The notes under the pieces: generated by a model
The model's database searches: none
Told to the model about the DNA's origin: nothing
Seen by the model: the letters and a program-made list of their open reading frames with translations, nothing else
Shown here: positions 24,879 to 32,758 of the stretch, one piece after another
Layout: every line of letters begins with the position of its first letter
Numbering within the stretch: position 1 is the stretch's first letter
NCBI RefSeq assembly: GCF_000429085.1
Contig: NZ_AUBE01000015.1
Location: 62,001 to 126,000 of the forward strand
Length of the DNA: 64,000 nt
Source of the DNA: Streptomyces flavidovirens DSM 40150
Lineage (GTDB): Bacteria > Actinomycetota > Actinomycetes > Streptomycetales > Streptomycetaceae
Direction: 5' to 3'
Translations under genes and position numbers: made by a program

Positions 24879-27062
24879 CTACTCCTCGGTCGGCACAGCC
24901 GCTTCACGGGCCGCGTCCGGACCCTCCGCCAAAAGGACGGCGAATCCCTCTTCGTTGAGAACAGGCACCTTCAACTGCATGGCTTTGTCGTACTTAGAGC
25001 CGGGGCTGTCGCCGACCACCACAAAACCGGTCTTCTTTGAAACAGATCCGGTCACTTTTGCTCCAAGGCTCTGGAGCGCCTCTTTCGCGCCATCCCTCGT
25101 GTAGTTCTGCAGGGTTCCGGTCACCACCACCGTGAGGCCCTCCAGCGGGCGCGGCCCCTGCTCCTCGCCGGCGCCCTCTTCCTCCATCCGGACCCCGGCG
25201 GCCCGCCACTTGCGCAGGATCTCCCGGTGCCAGTCCTCCTCGAACCACTGTTTGAGCGAGGCGGCGATGGTCGGCCCGACGCCCTCCACGGCGGCCAGTT
25301 CCTCCTCCGGCGCCTGCTCGATCCGGTCCAGCGAACGGAACTCGCGGGCCAACGCCTCCGCCGCGACGGGCCCCACGTGCCGGATGGAAAGACCGGTGAT
25401 GATCCGGGCCAGCGGCCGCTGCTTCGCAGCCGCGATGTTCTCCAGCATGGCGAGGGTGTTCTTCTTCGGCTCGCCCTTCTGGTTGGCGAAGAAGGTGACG
25501 ACCTTCTCCTCACCCGTCTTCGGGTCCCGCTTGGGAAGCCCTGAATCCTGGTCCAGTACGTACGACTTGATGGGCAGCAGCTGCTCGACCTTGAGGTCGA
25601 ACAGGTCGCCCTCGTCGCGCAGCGGCGGCTCGGCCGGCTCCAGCGGTCTGGTGAGCGCGGCCGCCGCGACGTACCCGAAGTTCTCGATGTCCAGGGACTT
25701 GCGCCCCGCCAGGTAGAACAGCCGCTCACGCAACTGGGCGGGGCACGAGCGGGCGTTGGGACAGCGGAGGTCGATGTCCGCCTCCTTCATCGGCCGCAGC
25801 GGCGTACCGCACTCGGGGCACTCGGACGGCATGACGAACTCCCGCTCGGTGCCGTTTCGCAGGTCCACGACCGGCCCGAGGATCTCGGGGATGACGTCGC
25901 CCGCCTTGCGCAGCACCACCGTGTCCCCGATGCGCACGCCCTTGGCCTTCACCACTTCCTGGTTGTGCAGGGTGGCGAACTCGACCTCGGAACCGGCGAC
26001 CGTCACCGGCTCCACCTGGGCGTACGGCGTCACGCGCCCCGTACGCCCGACCCCCACCCGGATGTTCACCAGCTTGGTGTTGACCTCCTCCGGCGCGTAC
26101 TTCCAGGCGATGGCCCAGCGCGGCGCCCGCGAGGTCGAGCCGAGCCGCCCCTGGAGGCGGATCTCGTCGAGCTTGACGACGACGCCGTCGATCTCGTGCT
26201 CCACGGAGTGCCGGTTCTCGCCGAAGTACGCGATGAACTCCCGTACGCCCGCGAGGTCGTTCACGACCCTGTTGTGCCGCGCGACCGGCAGGCCCCACTC
26301 GCGCAGCAGCTCGTACGCCTGCGACAGGCGGTCGATGTCCAGGCCCTCGCGCGCCCCGATGCCGTGCACCACCATGTGCAGCGGGCGGCTCGCGGTGACC
26401 TTGGGGTCCTTCTGCCGCAGCGAACCCGCCGCCGCGTTGCGCGGGTTGGCGAAGGGCTTGTCCTCCGCGGCCACCAGCCGTGCGTTCAGCTCCTGGAACT
26501 TCTCCATCGGGAAGTAGACCTCGCCGCGGATCTCGACCAGGTCCGGGATCCGGTCGCCCTTCAGCCGGTCCGGGATGCCCGCGATCGTACGGACGTTGGG
26601 CGTGATGTCCTCGCCCGTGCGCCCGTCGCCCCGCGTCGCGGCCCGCGTCAGCCGCCCCTTCTCGTACGTCAGATTGACCGCCAGGCCGTCCACCTTCAGC
26701 TCGCACAGCAGGTGGTACGGCACCGAGCCCAGCTCATTGGCCACGCGCTCGCCCCAGGCCGTGAGCTCCTCGTCGTCGAAGGCGTTGTCGAGGGAGAGCA
26801 TGCGCTCGCGGTGCTGGACCGCCGTGAAGTCCGTTTCGTACGCCCCGGCGACCTTCTGGGTCGGCGAGTCGGGCGTACGCAGCTCGGGGTACTCGTCCTC
26901 CAGCGCTTCCAGCGTCCGCAGCAGCCGGTCGAACTCGGCATCGCTGATGACCGGCTGGTCCTTCACGTAGTACCGGAAGCGGTGCTCCTCGACCTGCTCA
27001 GCGAGCTGTGCGTGCCGATCCCGTGCCTCCGCGGGTACCGCCACCTGCTGTTCGCCAGCCAC
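24879..27062 (-). CDS. ligA: NAD-dependent DNA ligase
   Basis: 727 residues with a GTG start, a usual length for actinobacterial LigA. It seals nicks in replication and repair using NAD+. Domain Ia (YYVKDQPVISDAEFD) binds NMN; the adenylated Lys is in CELKVDGLAVNL (about residue 123). The OB fold and the four-Cys zinc finger (CPECGTPLRPMKEADIDLRC and a following NARSC) come next, then helix-hairpin-helix repeats (GVGPTIAASL) and a C-terminal BRCT domain (GLTVVVTGTLQNYTRDG). About 295 non-coding bases with no clear hairpin separate it from the GGDEF-EAL gene downstream. Confidence 0.97.
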   Translation of the reverse strand: MAGEQQVAVPAEARDRHAQLAEQVEEHRFRYYVKDQPVISDAEFDRLLRTLEALEDEYPELRTPDSPTQKVAGAYETDFTAVQHRERMLSLDNAFDDEELTAWGERVANELGSVPYHLLCELKVDGLAVNLTYEKGRLTRAATRGDGRTGEDITPNVRTIAGIPDRLKGDRIPDLVEIRGEVYFPMEKFQELNARLVAAEDKPFANPRNAAAGSLRQKDPKVTASRPLHMVVHGIGAREGLDIDRLSQAYELLREWGLPVARHNRVVNDLAGVREFIAYFGENRHSVEHEIDGVVVKLDEIRLQGRLGSTSRAPRWAIAWKYAPEEVNTKLVNIRVGVGRTGRVTPYAQVEPVTVAGSEVEFATLHNQEVVKAKGVRIGDTVVLRKAGDVIPEILGPVVDLRNGTEREFVMPSECPECGTPLRPMKEADIDLRCPNARSCPAQLRERLFYLAGRKSLDIENFGYVAAAALTRPLEPAEPPLRDEGDLFDLKVEQLLPIKSYVLDQDSGLPKRDPKTGEEKVVTFFANQKGEPKKNTLAMLENIAAAKQRPLARIITGLSIRHVGPVAAEALAREFRSLDRIEQAPEEELAAVEGVGPTIAASLKQWFEEDWHREILRKWRAAGVRMEEEGAGEEQGPRPLEGLTVVVTGTLQNYTRDGAKEALQSLGAKVTGSVSKKTGFVVVGDSPGSKYDKAMQLKVPVLNEEGFAVLLAEGPDAAREAAVPTEE

Positions 27063-27100
27063 CGTCTTGTCCTCCCGTTTCCGACAGTTTTCGATTCCCG

Positions 27101-28108
27101 TTACTCAGGGTTGTCCGCGAGCGATCTCGCGGCCCTGGCGCAGTGCGCGAGCGCGGCGCGCGCGTACGCCGGGGAAGCCCCCGCGAGCCCGCACGACGGA
27201 GTGATCACCAGGGACTCGGCCAGCGTCCCCGGATTCAGCCCCAGCCTGCGCCACAGCGTCCTGACACCCATGACGCTACCGGCCGGGTCTGACAATGCCG
27301 TGTCGGTGCCGGGCACGATTCCGGCGAACAGCTTCGTACCGCCCTCCACCGCTTCACCGATCGCGTCATCGTCACGCTCGGTGAGCAGGGAGAAATCGAA
27401 CGAGACTCCCGCCGCACCCGCCCTGCGCAGCAGCGCGAAAGGCACGTCCGGCGCGCAGGAATGGACCACGGCCGGACCGTCGTGGGCCCTCATCACATCC
27501 CGCAGCGTCCCCTCGACGACCTGGCGGTCCACCGCCCGGTACGTCCGGTACCCGCTGGCGGTCCTGACCTGGCCCCGCAGTACGGCCGTCAGCGACGGCT
27601 CGTCGAGCTGGAGCACCACCCGCGCGCCCGGCACCCGCCGCCGCACCTCCGCGAGATGCGCCCGCAGCCCCTCGGCCAGCGAACCCGCGAGGTCGCGTAC
27701 CGCGCCCGGGTCGCGGAGCACGGACTCGCCGTTGCGCGTTTCGACCCCGGCCGCCAGCGTCCACGGCCCGACGGCCTGGACCTTCAGCGGGCCCGTGTAC
27801 CCCTGCGTGAACTCCTCCAGCGCGTCGAGGTCCTCCCCCAGCCAGGACCGCGCCCGCCGCGTGTCGCGCCCCGGCCGGTCGCTGACGCGCCAGCCGCTGG
27901 GTTCGAGATGGACGTACATCTCGACGAGCATTCCGGCGCTCCGCCCGATCATGTCGGCGCCGGGGCCGCGCGCGGGCAGCTCCGCCAGGTGCGGGAAGTC
28001 CTCGAAGCTGCCGGCGACGGCCCTGGCGGTCTCGCGGGCGTCTCCACCGGGCATGGACCCGACGCCGGTCGCCGGGCCACACGCGAACGCGTCCGTGGGC
28101 CCGCTCAT
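27101..28108 (-). CDS. Cobalamin-independent methionine synthase (MetE-like) C-terminal-domain protein
   Basis: 335 residues, far shorter than full MetE (about 750), so this is a stand-alone UROD/MetE-like barrel. Features: ATGVGSMPGGDARET near the start, VQAVGPWTLAAGVE, RVVLQLDEPSL, VVHSCAPDVPFALL (His-x-Cys zinc-ligand region) and ITPSCGLAGASP (second zinc Cys) near residue 310. The zinc ligands are kept, so a methyl- or alkyl-transfer reaction to a thiol is plausible, but the real substrate is unknown. The ATG overlaps the SDR stop codon (ATGA), so the two genes are translationally coupled. Confidence 0.88.
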   Translation of the reverse strand: MSGPTDAFACGPATGVGSMPGGDARETARAVAGSFEDFPHLAELPARGPGADMIGRSAGMLVEMYVHLEPSGWRVSDRPGRDTRRARSWLGEDLDALEEFTQGYTGPLKVQAVGPWTLAAGVETRNGESVLRDPGAVRDLAGSLAEGLRAHLAEVRRRVPGARVVLQLDEPSLTAVLRGQVRTASGYRTYRAVDRQVVEGTLRDVMRAHDGPAVVHSCAPDVPFALLRRAGAAGVSFDFSLLTERDDDAIGEAVEGGTKLFAGIVPGTDTALSDPAGSVMGVRTLWRRLGLNPGTLAESLVITPSCGLAGASPAYARAALAHCARAARSLADNPE

Positions 28109-28794
28109 CGGCCCGGCCGTACGGACAGGTCGTTGACCTCTGCGTCGCGCGGGAGGTCGAGGGCCATGAGGATCGTCGTCGCGACCGACTCCGGGTCGAT
28201 CCAGCGCGACGGGTCGTACGTCTTGCCCTCCTGCTGGTGCACCTTCTCCTGCATGGCGCTGGCGGTACGCCCCGGATAGACCGAGGTGACGCGCACACCG
28301 TTGGCGTGCTCCTCCTCGCGCAGCGCGTCGGCGAGGGCCTTCAGACCATGCTTGCTGGCGGCGTACGGGCCCCATTCGGCATGCGCGGCGAGACCGGCAC
28401 CCGAGTTGACGAAGACCACATGCCCCTTGTCCTGGCGGAGTTGGGGCAGGAAGAGCCGGGTCAGCTCGGCCGGGGCGACCAGGTTCACGTTCAGCTGGCT
28501 GTGCCAGGTCTTCGTACCCAGGTCGCCGATCCGGCCGAGGTCGACGACGCCCGCGATGTGCAGCAGCGAGTCCACCCGCTCCGGCATCGGCTGGTGCGAG
28601 AACGCCCAGGAGAGCCTGTCCGGGTTCGCGAGGTCGCCGACGAGCGTACGGGCGCCGGGGAGAGCGTCCGCGAGCTGCTTGGCGCGGCCCGCGTCGCGGG
28701 CCATCAGGACGACGTCGTCGCCGCGCTCGTGCAGGCGGCGGGCGACGGCCGCGCCGATGCCCGAGCCCGCTCCGGTGATCACATGTGTAGCCAT
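28105..28794 (-). CDS. Short-chain dehydrogenase/reductase
   Basis: 229 residues. A classical SDR with cofactor motif TGAGSGIG (about residues 6-13), an LLHIAGVVD motif corresponding to NNAG, the catalytic Ser in VNSGAG and the YAASKHGLKALADAL Tyr-x-x-x-Lys pair near residue 147. NADP preference is suggested by the basic residues after the second strand (ARDAGRAKQ). Substrate unknown. The start MATHVITG was chosen; an ATG three codons upstream is possible. Coupled to the MetE-like gene downstream by an ATGA overlap. Confidence 0.93.
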   Translation of the reverse strand: MATHVITGAGSGIGAAVARRLHERGDDVVLMARDAGRAKQLADALPGARTLVGDLANPDRLSWAFSHQPMPERVDSLLHIAGVVDLGRIGDLGTKTWHSQLNVNLVAPAELTRLFLPQLRQDKGHVVFVNSGAGLAAHAEWGPYAASKHGLKALADALREEEHANGVRVTSVYPGRTASAMQEKVHQQEGKTYDPSRWIDPESVATTILMALDLPRDAEVNDLSVRPGR

Positions 28795-28810
28795 AGGCCC
28801 CATGCTCGCA

Positions 28811-29036
28811 TCACCGCACGCCGGTCGACTCCTCAAGGTAGGCGAGTGCCGCGACGCCGTCCTCCGCGAAGAAGACCAGGTCGGCTAGGGGGACGGGCAG
28901 GAAGCCCTCCGCCTCCATCCGCTGGAACGCAGCTTCAGGCCGTCGTAGAAGCCCGCCGCGTTGAGGAGCACCACCCGCTTGGTGTGATCACAACCGCGTC
29001 GGACTTGGCGAGCATCAGCGCCTTGGGGAAGAACCT
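28811..29036 (-). pseudogene. Remnant of a LOG-family (cytokinin-riboside-phosphate phosphoribohydrolase-like, TIGR00730-type) gene
   Basis: Three stretches of recognisable LOG-family sequence lie in three frames on the minus strand: FFPKALMLAKSDAVV (about 28990-29036), then HTKRVVLLNAAGFYDGLK (about 28932-28987), then AFQRMEAEGFLPVPLADLVF and a further tail ending STGVR at a TGA at 28811-28813. At the first junction the middle of the protein, including the family's PGGxGTxxE motif, is missing. At the second, a single base seems lost (GLK|AAFQ). The N-terminal half is absent. It lies directly upstream of the SDR gene on the same strand. Assignment is by recalled family pattern. Confidence 0.8.
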
Positions 29037-29109
29037 AGGCCGCGCGCATGCTGGAGTGTGAGACGGCTGTCGCCCCACAAGGACCGACGAACCGAGGAGA
29101 GGGTCGCCC

Positions 29110-29442
29110 GTGACCGCAGGACACCGCATCACCGTCGAGCAGGGCACCGAGCATGTGCGCGTCACGCACGGCGGGCAGGTGCTGGCGGAGAGCCGGCGGC
29201 CGCTGCTGCTGCGCGAGACGGGCCTGCCGGTGCGTTACTACCTGCCGCCCGAGGACGTCAGGACCGACCTGCTGACACCTTCGGACAAGCGCACCCACTG
29301 CCCCTTCAAGGGAGACGCCTCGTACTGGTCGGTGCCGGACGCGCCGGACCTGGTGTGGGCGTACCTCGATCCGAAGCCCGAAGTGACCGCCGTGAAGGGC
29401 CACTTCTGCTTCTACGAGACGGACGTTGTCCGTACGGGCTGA
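29110..29442 (+). CDS. DUF427 domain protein
   Basis: 110 residues, GTG start with a GAGGAGAGGG ribosome site upstream. The sequence is a compact DUF427 domain: HVRVTHGGQVLAESRRPLLL, PVRYYLPPEDV, THCPFKGDASYWSV and VWAYLDPKPEVTAVKGHFCF. The conserved THCPxKGxAxYW motif characterises the family, whose biochemical role is not established. It stands between two decayed genes, so it may be the only surviving member of a former cluster. Confidence 0.92.
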   Translation: MTAGHRITVEQGTEHVRVTHGGQVLAESRRPLLLRETGLPVRYYLPPEDVRTDLLTPSDKRTHCPFKGDASYWSVPDAPDLVWAYLDPKPEVTAVKGHFCFYETDVVRTG

Positions 29443-29494
29443 ATGTCTTTCGCGGGGAGCGATGAGTTCCCGGGCGCCGCCCGGTCAGCACCGT

Positions 29495-29690
29495 ATGACC
29501 AAAGTGATTTCACGTGACGGCACGCCCATCGCCTGCTCGCGCCGCACTTCGGCGTCGTCACGTACGACCGGCGCGGACGCGGCGACAGTGGGGACACCGC
29601 GCCCTACGCGGTGGCGCGGGAAGTCGAGGACCTGGCGGCCCGTGGGGGGGCGCCGCCGCCTCGGGTTACGTGCACAGCAAATGCCCTGAT
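29495..29690 (+). pseudogene. Alpha/beta-hydrolase remnant
   Basis: Starting at the ATG at 29495 the text reads MTKVISRDGTPIA, a typical opening of a small actinobacterial alpha/beta hydrolase. It then jumps frame to LLAPHFGVVTYDRRGRGDSG and DTAPYAVAREVEDLAA (29533-29640). A G-run at about 29643-29650 shifts frame again, to a GYVHS-like stretch where GHSSG (nucleophile elbow) would be expected. About 35 residues are missing between the first two parts, and everything after the elbow is gone. It is a truncated, frameshifted pseudogene; its end meets the stop of the convergent ATPase gene. Confidence 0.8.
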
Positions 29691-30187
29691 CAGGCGACGA
29701 GCGCGGGCGGTTGCGGGGACGGTCCGTCCGCGATGGCGAGCTCGAACCAGATCGTCTTGCCGCCGGGCCCGTACGGCCCCTCCCCTATGGCGCAGCCGCC
29801 CCACCGGTCGGCGACGAGTTCCAGAATGGCCAGCCCCCGGCCCGCTTCGGAGTCGGCACCGGCGCGCGGTGCGTACGGCTTTGGCAGATCCGGGCTCATG
29901 TCCCAGACGCTGACGCGCAGTACGGGATGCAGCCATTGGAGCCGTACGGCGGCGGGCCCCTTGGTGTGCTGTACGGAGTTGGTGGCCAGCTCCGACGCCA
30001 ATAGCTCGGCGCGGTAGCTGAGTTCGGCGAGGTCGTGCGCGGAGAGGATGGCACGGAGGGTGGTGCGGGCGATGCGTGGGCTGCGGGGGTCGCAGGGGAA
30101 GCTGAGTTCGTACTGCCACGGTTCGGTGAACGGGATGGGCGTGGGGTGGGGGCGTGGGTGTAGGTAGGGAGTTGACCCTGTCCTCAC
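29690..30187 (-). CDS. HATPase-fold regulatory protein (anti-sigma-factor/RsbW-like kinase)
   Basis: 165 residues with a GTG start supported by AGGAGG seven bases upstream. The GHKL ATPase N-box is visible in LLASELATNSVQHT (about 75-88) and the G1 box in WDMSPDLPKP; EAGRGLAILELVADRWG is the G2 region. Proteins of this size act as anti-sigma serine kinases or orphan ATPases in Streptomyces. It is divergent from the HTH gene (279 bases apart), and with HTH plus DUF397 forms the recurrent three-gene regulatory cassette known around whiJ/abaA-type loci. Confidence 0.88.
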   Translation of the reverse strand: MRTGSTPYLHPRPHPTPIPFTEPWQYELSFPCDPRSPRIARTTLRAILSAHDLAELSYRAELLASELATNSVQHTKGPAAVRLQWLHPVLRVSVWDMSPDLPKPYAPRAGADSEAGRGLAILELVADRWGGCAIGEGPYGPGGKTIWFELAIADGPSPQPPALVA

Positions 30188-30361
30188 GAGGCACCTCCTG
30201 GGTGCGTGCGAGCGGCGACAAGTGGACGTGCGCCACGGGGCGTTGGGCGTCGGAAACGGTGGCAATGCCGACCTCCTGCCTCCGGGTAGGCCAGAAACCG
30301 GTGCACTTCCGTCTGCGACGGCTACGTTGAGTGGCGCAACACACACGCTAGAGCACTTCGG

Positions 30362-30441
30362 CTCACACGTGAGTCATTTTCTCACGAAAGAGTGACCTGT
30401 TGATTGGCTCACTAGACCGCCCGACAGTGCCCCTGTAAGAC
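30362..30441 (+). promoter_or_regulatory. Promoter/operator region of the HTH-DUF397 pair
   Basis: The motif CTCAC occurs at 30362, 30381 and 30408. The first is part of an inverted repeat, CTCAC-AC-GTGAG (30362-30373). A possible promoter follows: TAGACC (30413-30418), 17-base spacer, TAAGAC (30436-30441), 26 bases before the ATG. Binding by the HTH protein encoded next is a natural guess, but inference only. Confidence 0.45.
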
Positions 30442-30466
30442 TGCGCGCGGGCACGAGAGAGGTTTC

Positions 30467-31321
30467 ATGGCTCCACGGAATGCACCCACAGGCCGCCAGC
30501 GCCGCTTGGCAGCGGAAGTACGCCGCATGCGCGAGCAGGCCGGCATCTCGATCCAGGAGGCGGCCGCGATGCTCGGCGCCGACCGGACGATGGTCTCCAA
30601 CATCGAGGCAGGCCGCACCGGGCTCAGCGAGGACCGGGTGCGTCAACTCGCCTGCCACTACAGATGTCCAGACTCAGCGCTGGTCGACGCACTCGCGGCG
30701 ATGGCGGGCAGCCGCCGGACCCGGCACTGGTGGGACGAATACCGGGGCAAGCTCCCGGACGGGTTTCTCGACGTCTCCGAGATCGAGCACTACGCGACGC
30801 GCATCCGGACGGCACAGACTGTGCACCTGCCTGGCCTCTTCCAGATCGAAGAGCATGCACGCGCCATCTTCGACTTCACGGTGCCGAAGTTGCCACGGCT
30901 GGAGGTTGAACTGCGCGTAGCGCACCGGATGGCCCGCCAGGCCGTCCTCGCTGGAAAGAACCCCACTCCATACCTCGGCATCATCCATGAGGCCGCGTTG
31001 CGGCTGGAGTTCGGTGGCCGGGATGTGGCTCGCCAACAACTGGTACACCTCGCGGACGCATCCGAGCGAGACCATGTCACGCTGCTGGTCATCCCGTTCA
31101 GCGCGGGCGCCTTCCACGGCGCGGGACAGTCGATCCTCTACGCCGAGGGCCCCGTGCCGCAGTTGGACACGGTCCACCTGGACACGTCGTTCGGCGCGCA
31201 ATTCGTGGATGCCCCTACGCCGCTGACCAACTATCGTTCCCTTCTGGACCTGATGGAGGGCTCCGCACTCCCTCCTGATGAGTCACAGAAGCTCATCCGG
31301 TCCATCGCCCGCGAGCTGTGA
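30467..31321 (+). CDS. XRE-family helix-turn-helix regulator with DUF5753-type C-terminal domain
   Basis: 284 residues. The N-terminal HTH (LAAEVRRMREQAGISIQEAA then DRTMVSNIEAGRTGLSEDRV, residues about 10-55) is followed by a DUF5753-like domain (YATRIRTAQTVHLPGLFQIE, HEAALRLEFGG, DHVTLLVIPFSAGAF). Ribosome site GAGAGAGG upstream. Such proteins are very numerous in Streptomyces and usually sit next to a DUF397 gene, as here (12-base gap), and often near an RsbW-like ATPase, as here. The characterised example WhiJ controls development; a role for this copy is not known. Confidence 0.93.
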   Translation: MAPRNAPTGRQRRLAAEVRRMREQAGISIQEAAAMLGADRTMVSNIEAGRTGLSEDRVRQLACHYRCPDSALVDALAAMAGSRRTRHWWDEYRGKLPDGFLDVSEIEHYATRIRTAQTVHLPGLFQIEEHARAIFDFTVPKLPRLEVELRVAHRMARQAVLAGKNPTPYLGIIHEAALRLEFGGRDVARQQLVHLADASERDHVTLLVIPFSAGAFHGAGQSILYAEGPVPQLDTVHLDTSFGAQFVDAPTPLTNYRSLLDLMEGSALPPDESQKLIRSIAREL

Positions 31322-31333
31322 GAGGTCCAGAAG

Positions 31334-31534
31334 ATGTCCGAACGTGACTGGCAACGCTCGTCTTTCTGCGGAGGAGGCGGCAACAATTGCGTCGAACTCG
31401 CTACGGCGCAAGGCAACGGCGTCGCGATCCGGGAGAGCGAGACTCCGGGGCTGGTCGTGTCGACGAACCGGGCCGCGCTGCGCGCGCTTGTGCTCGGCGT
31501 GAAGGCCGGGGAGGTCGGACCTCCCCGAGCCTGA
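31334..31534 (+). CDS. DUF397 small protein
   Basis: 66 residues. Matches the DUF397 pattern: DWQRSSFCGGGGNNCVELA, then VAIRESETPG. Members are small partners of XRE/DUF5753 regulators and are thought to modulate them directly. It follows the HTH gene by 12 bases on the same strand, so it is co-transcribed. It ends 42 bases from the stop of mnmA (convergent). Confidence 0.92.
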   Translation: MSERDWQRSSFCGGGGNNCVELATAQGNGVAIRESETPGLVVSTNRAALRALVLGVKAGEVGPPRA

Positions 31535-31576
31535 CACGTCGACCGCGCCGGGCCACAAGCCGTCCCCTGTGGTGGA

Positions 31577-32704
31577 TCAGACGGCGGTCGCAGCCGCGCG
31601 CGCCGTCGTCGCGATCGTCGCCGAGCCGACCACGCGGGTGCCGTCGTACAGGACGATCGCCTGGCCGGGGGCGACGCCGCGTACCGGCTCGGTGAAGGTG
31701 ACCCGCAGCTCCGAGCCGTCGACCAGCTCCGCCGTCACCGGTGTCTCGCCGCCGTGGGCGCGCAGCTGGGCCGTGTACGTGCCGCTGCCCGCCGGGGGCG
31801 TGCCGCACCAGCGGGGCTTGATGGCGGTCAGGGAGGTGACGTCCAGGGCCTCGGCCGGGCCCACCGTCACCGTGTTGTTCACGGGGGAGATGTCCAGGAC
31901 GTAGCGCGGCTTGCCGTCGGGCGCCGGGTGGCCGATGCGCAGGCCCTTGCGCTGGCCGATGGTGAAGCCGAAGGCGCCGTCGTGGGTGCCGAGCTTGGTG
32001 CCCGACTCGTCGAGGATGTCGCCCTCCGCCTTGCCGCCGAGACGGTTCGCCAGGAAGCCCTGGGTGTCGCCGTCAGCGATGAAGCAGATGTCGTGGCTGT
32101 CGGGCTTCTTCGCGACCGCCAGACCCCGGCGCTCGGCCTCAGCGCGGATCTCGTCCTTCGTGGTGAGGGTGTCGCCGAGCGGGAACATCGCGTGCGCGAG
32201 CTGCCGCTCGTCGAGGACCCCGAGGACGTACGACTGGTCCTTGGCCATGTCGGACGCCCGGTGGAGCTCGCGGCTGCCGTCCTCGTTCACGACGACCGTG
32301 GCGTAGTGGCCGGTGGCCACCGCGTCGAAGCCGAGCGCCAGCGCCTTGTCGAGCAGCGCCGCGAACTTGATCTTCTCGTTGCAGCGCAGGCACGGGTTCG
32401 GGGTGCGCCCGGCCTCGTACTCCGCGACGAAGTCCTCGACCACGTCCTCGCGGAAGCGCTCGGCGAGGTCCCAGACGTAGAAGGGGATGCCGATGACGTC
32501 GGCGGCGCGGCGCGCGTCGCGCGAGTCCTCGATCGTGCAGCAGCCGCGCGCGCCCGTACGGAACGACTGCGGGTTCGCGGACAGGGCGAGGTGTACGCCG
32601 GTCACATCGTGCCCGGCCTCGGCGGCGCGGGCGGCGGCAACGGCGGAGTCGACCCCGCCGGACATGGCGGCGAGGACACGGAGGCGGCGCGGGGTCTCAG
32701 TCAT
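31577..32704 (-). CDS. mnmA: tRNA-specific 2-thiouridylase
   Basis: 375 residues. MnmA adenylates and thiolates U34 of tRNA Lys/Glu/Gln using sulfur relayed from a cysteine desulfurase. Visible: the PP-loop ATP motif AAMSGGVDSAVAAA (about 13-26), the first catalytic Cys in GRTPNPCLRCNEKIKF (about 105), and the second in DSHDICFIADGD (about 205). GQRKGLRIG and the C-terminal beta-barrel follow. The likely sulfur donor gene (cysteine desulfurase) lies 0.7 kb upstream on the same strand, with an amidase gene on the opposite strand between them. Confidence 0.96.
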   Translation of the reverse strand: MTETPRRLRVLAAMSGGVDSAVAAARAAEAGHDVTGVHLALSANPQSFRTGARGCCTIEDSRDARRAADVIGIPFYVWDLAERFREDVVEDFVAEYEAGRTPNPCLRCNEKIKFAALLDKALALGFDAVATGHYATVVVNEDGSRELHRASDMAKDQSYVLGVLDERQLAHAMFPLGDTLTTKDEIRAEAERRGLAVAKKPDSHDICFIADGDTQGFLANRLGGKAEGDILDESGTKLGTHDGAFGFTIGQRKGLRIGHPAPDGKPRYVLDISPVNNTVTVGPAEALDVTSLTAIKPRWCGTPPAGSGTYTAQLRAHGGETPVTAELVDGSELRVTFTEPVRGVAPGQAIVLYDGTRVVGSATIATTARAAATAV

Positions 32705-32758
32705 AGCTCCACCAGGGTAGACGGAACCACCGACAGGGCCGAAAGCGTTAAAGGGCGC

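Noticed and set aside
28935..29165. 76-codon minus-strand frame as an intact gene
   Set aside because: Only part of it (FFPKALMLAKSDAVV) is protein-like; the rest is frame-shifted remnant and reverse strand of DUF427.
31754..32758. Amidase gene extended upstream across mnmA
   Set aside because: The open frame continues, but the Tat signal begins just after 32759 and the upstream part lies opposite mnmA.
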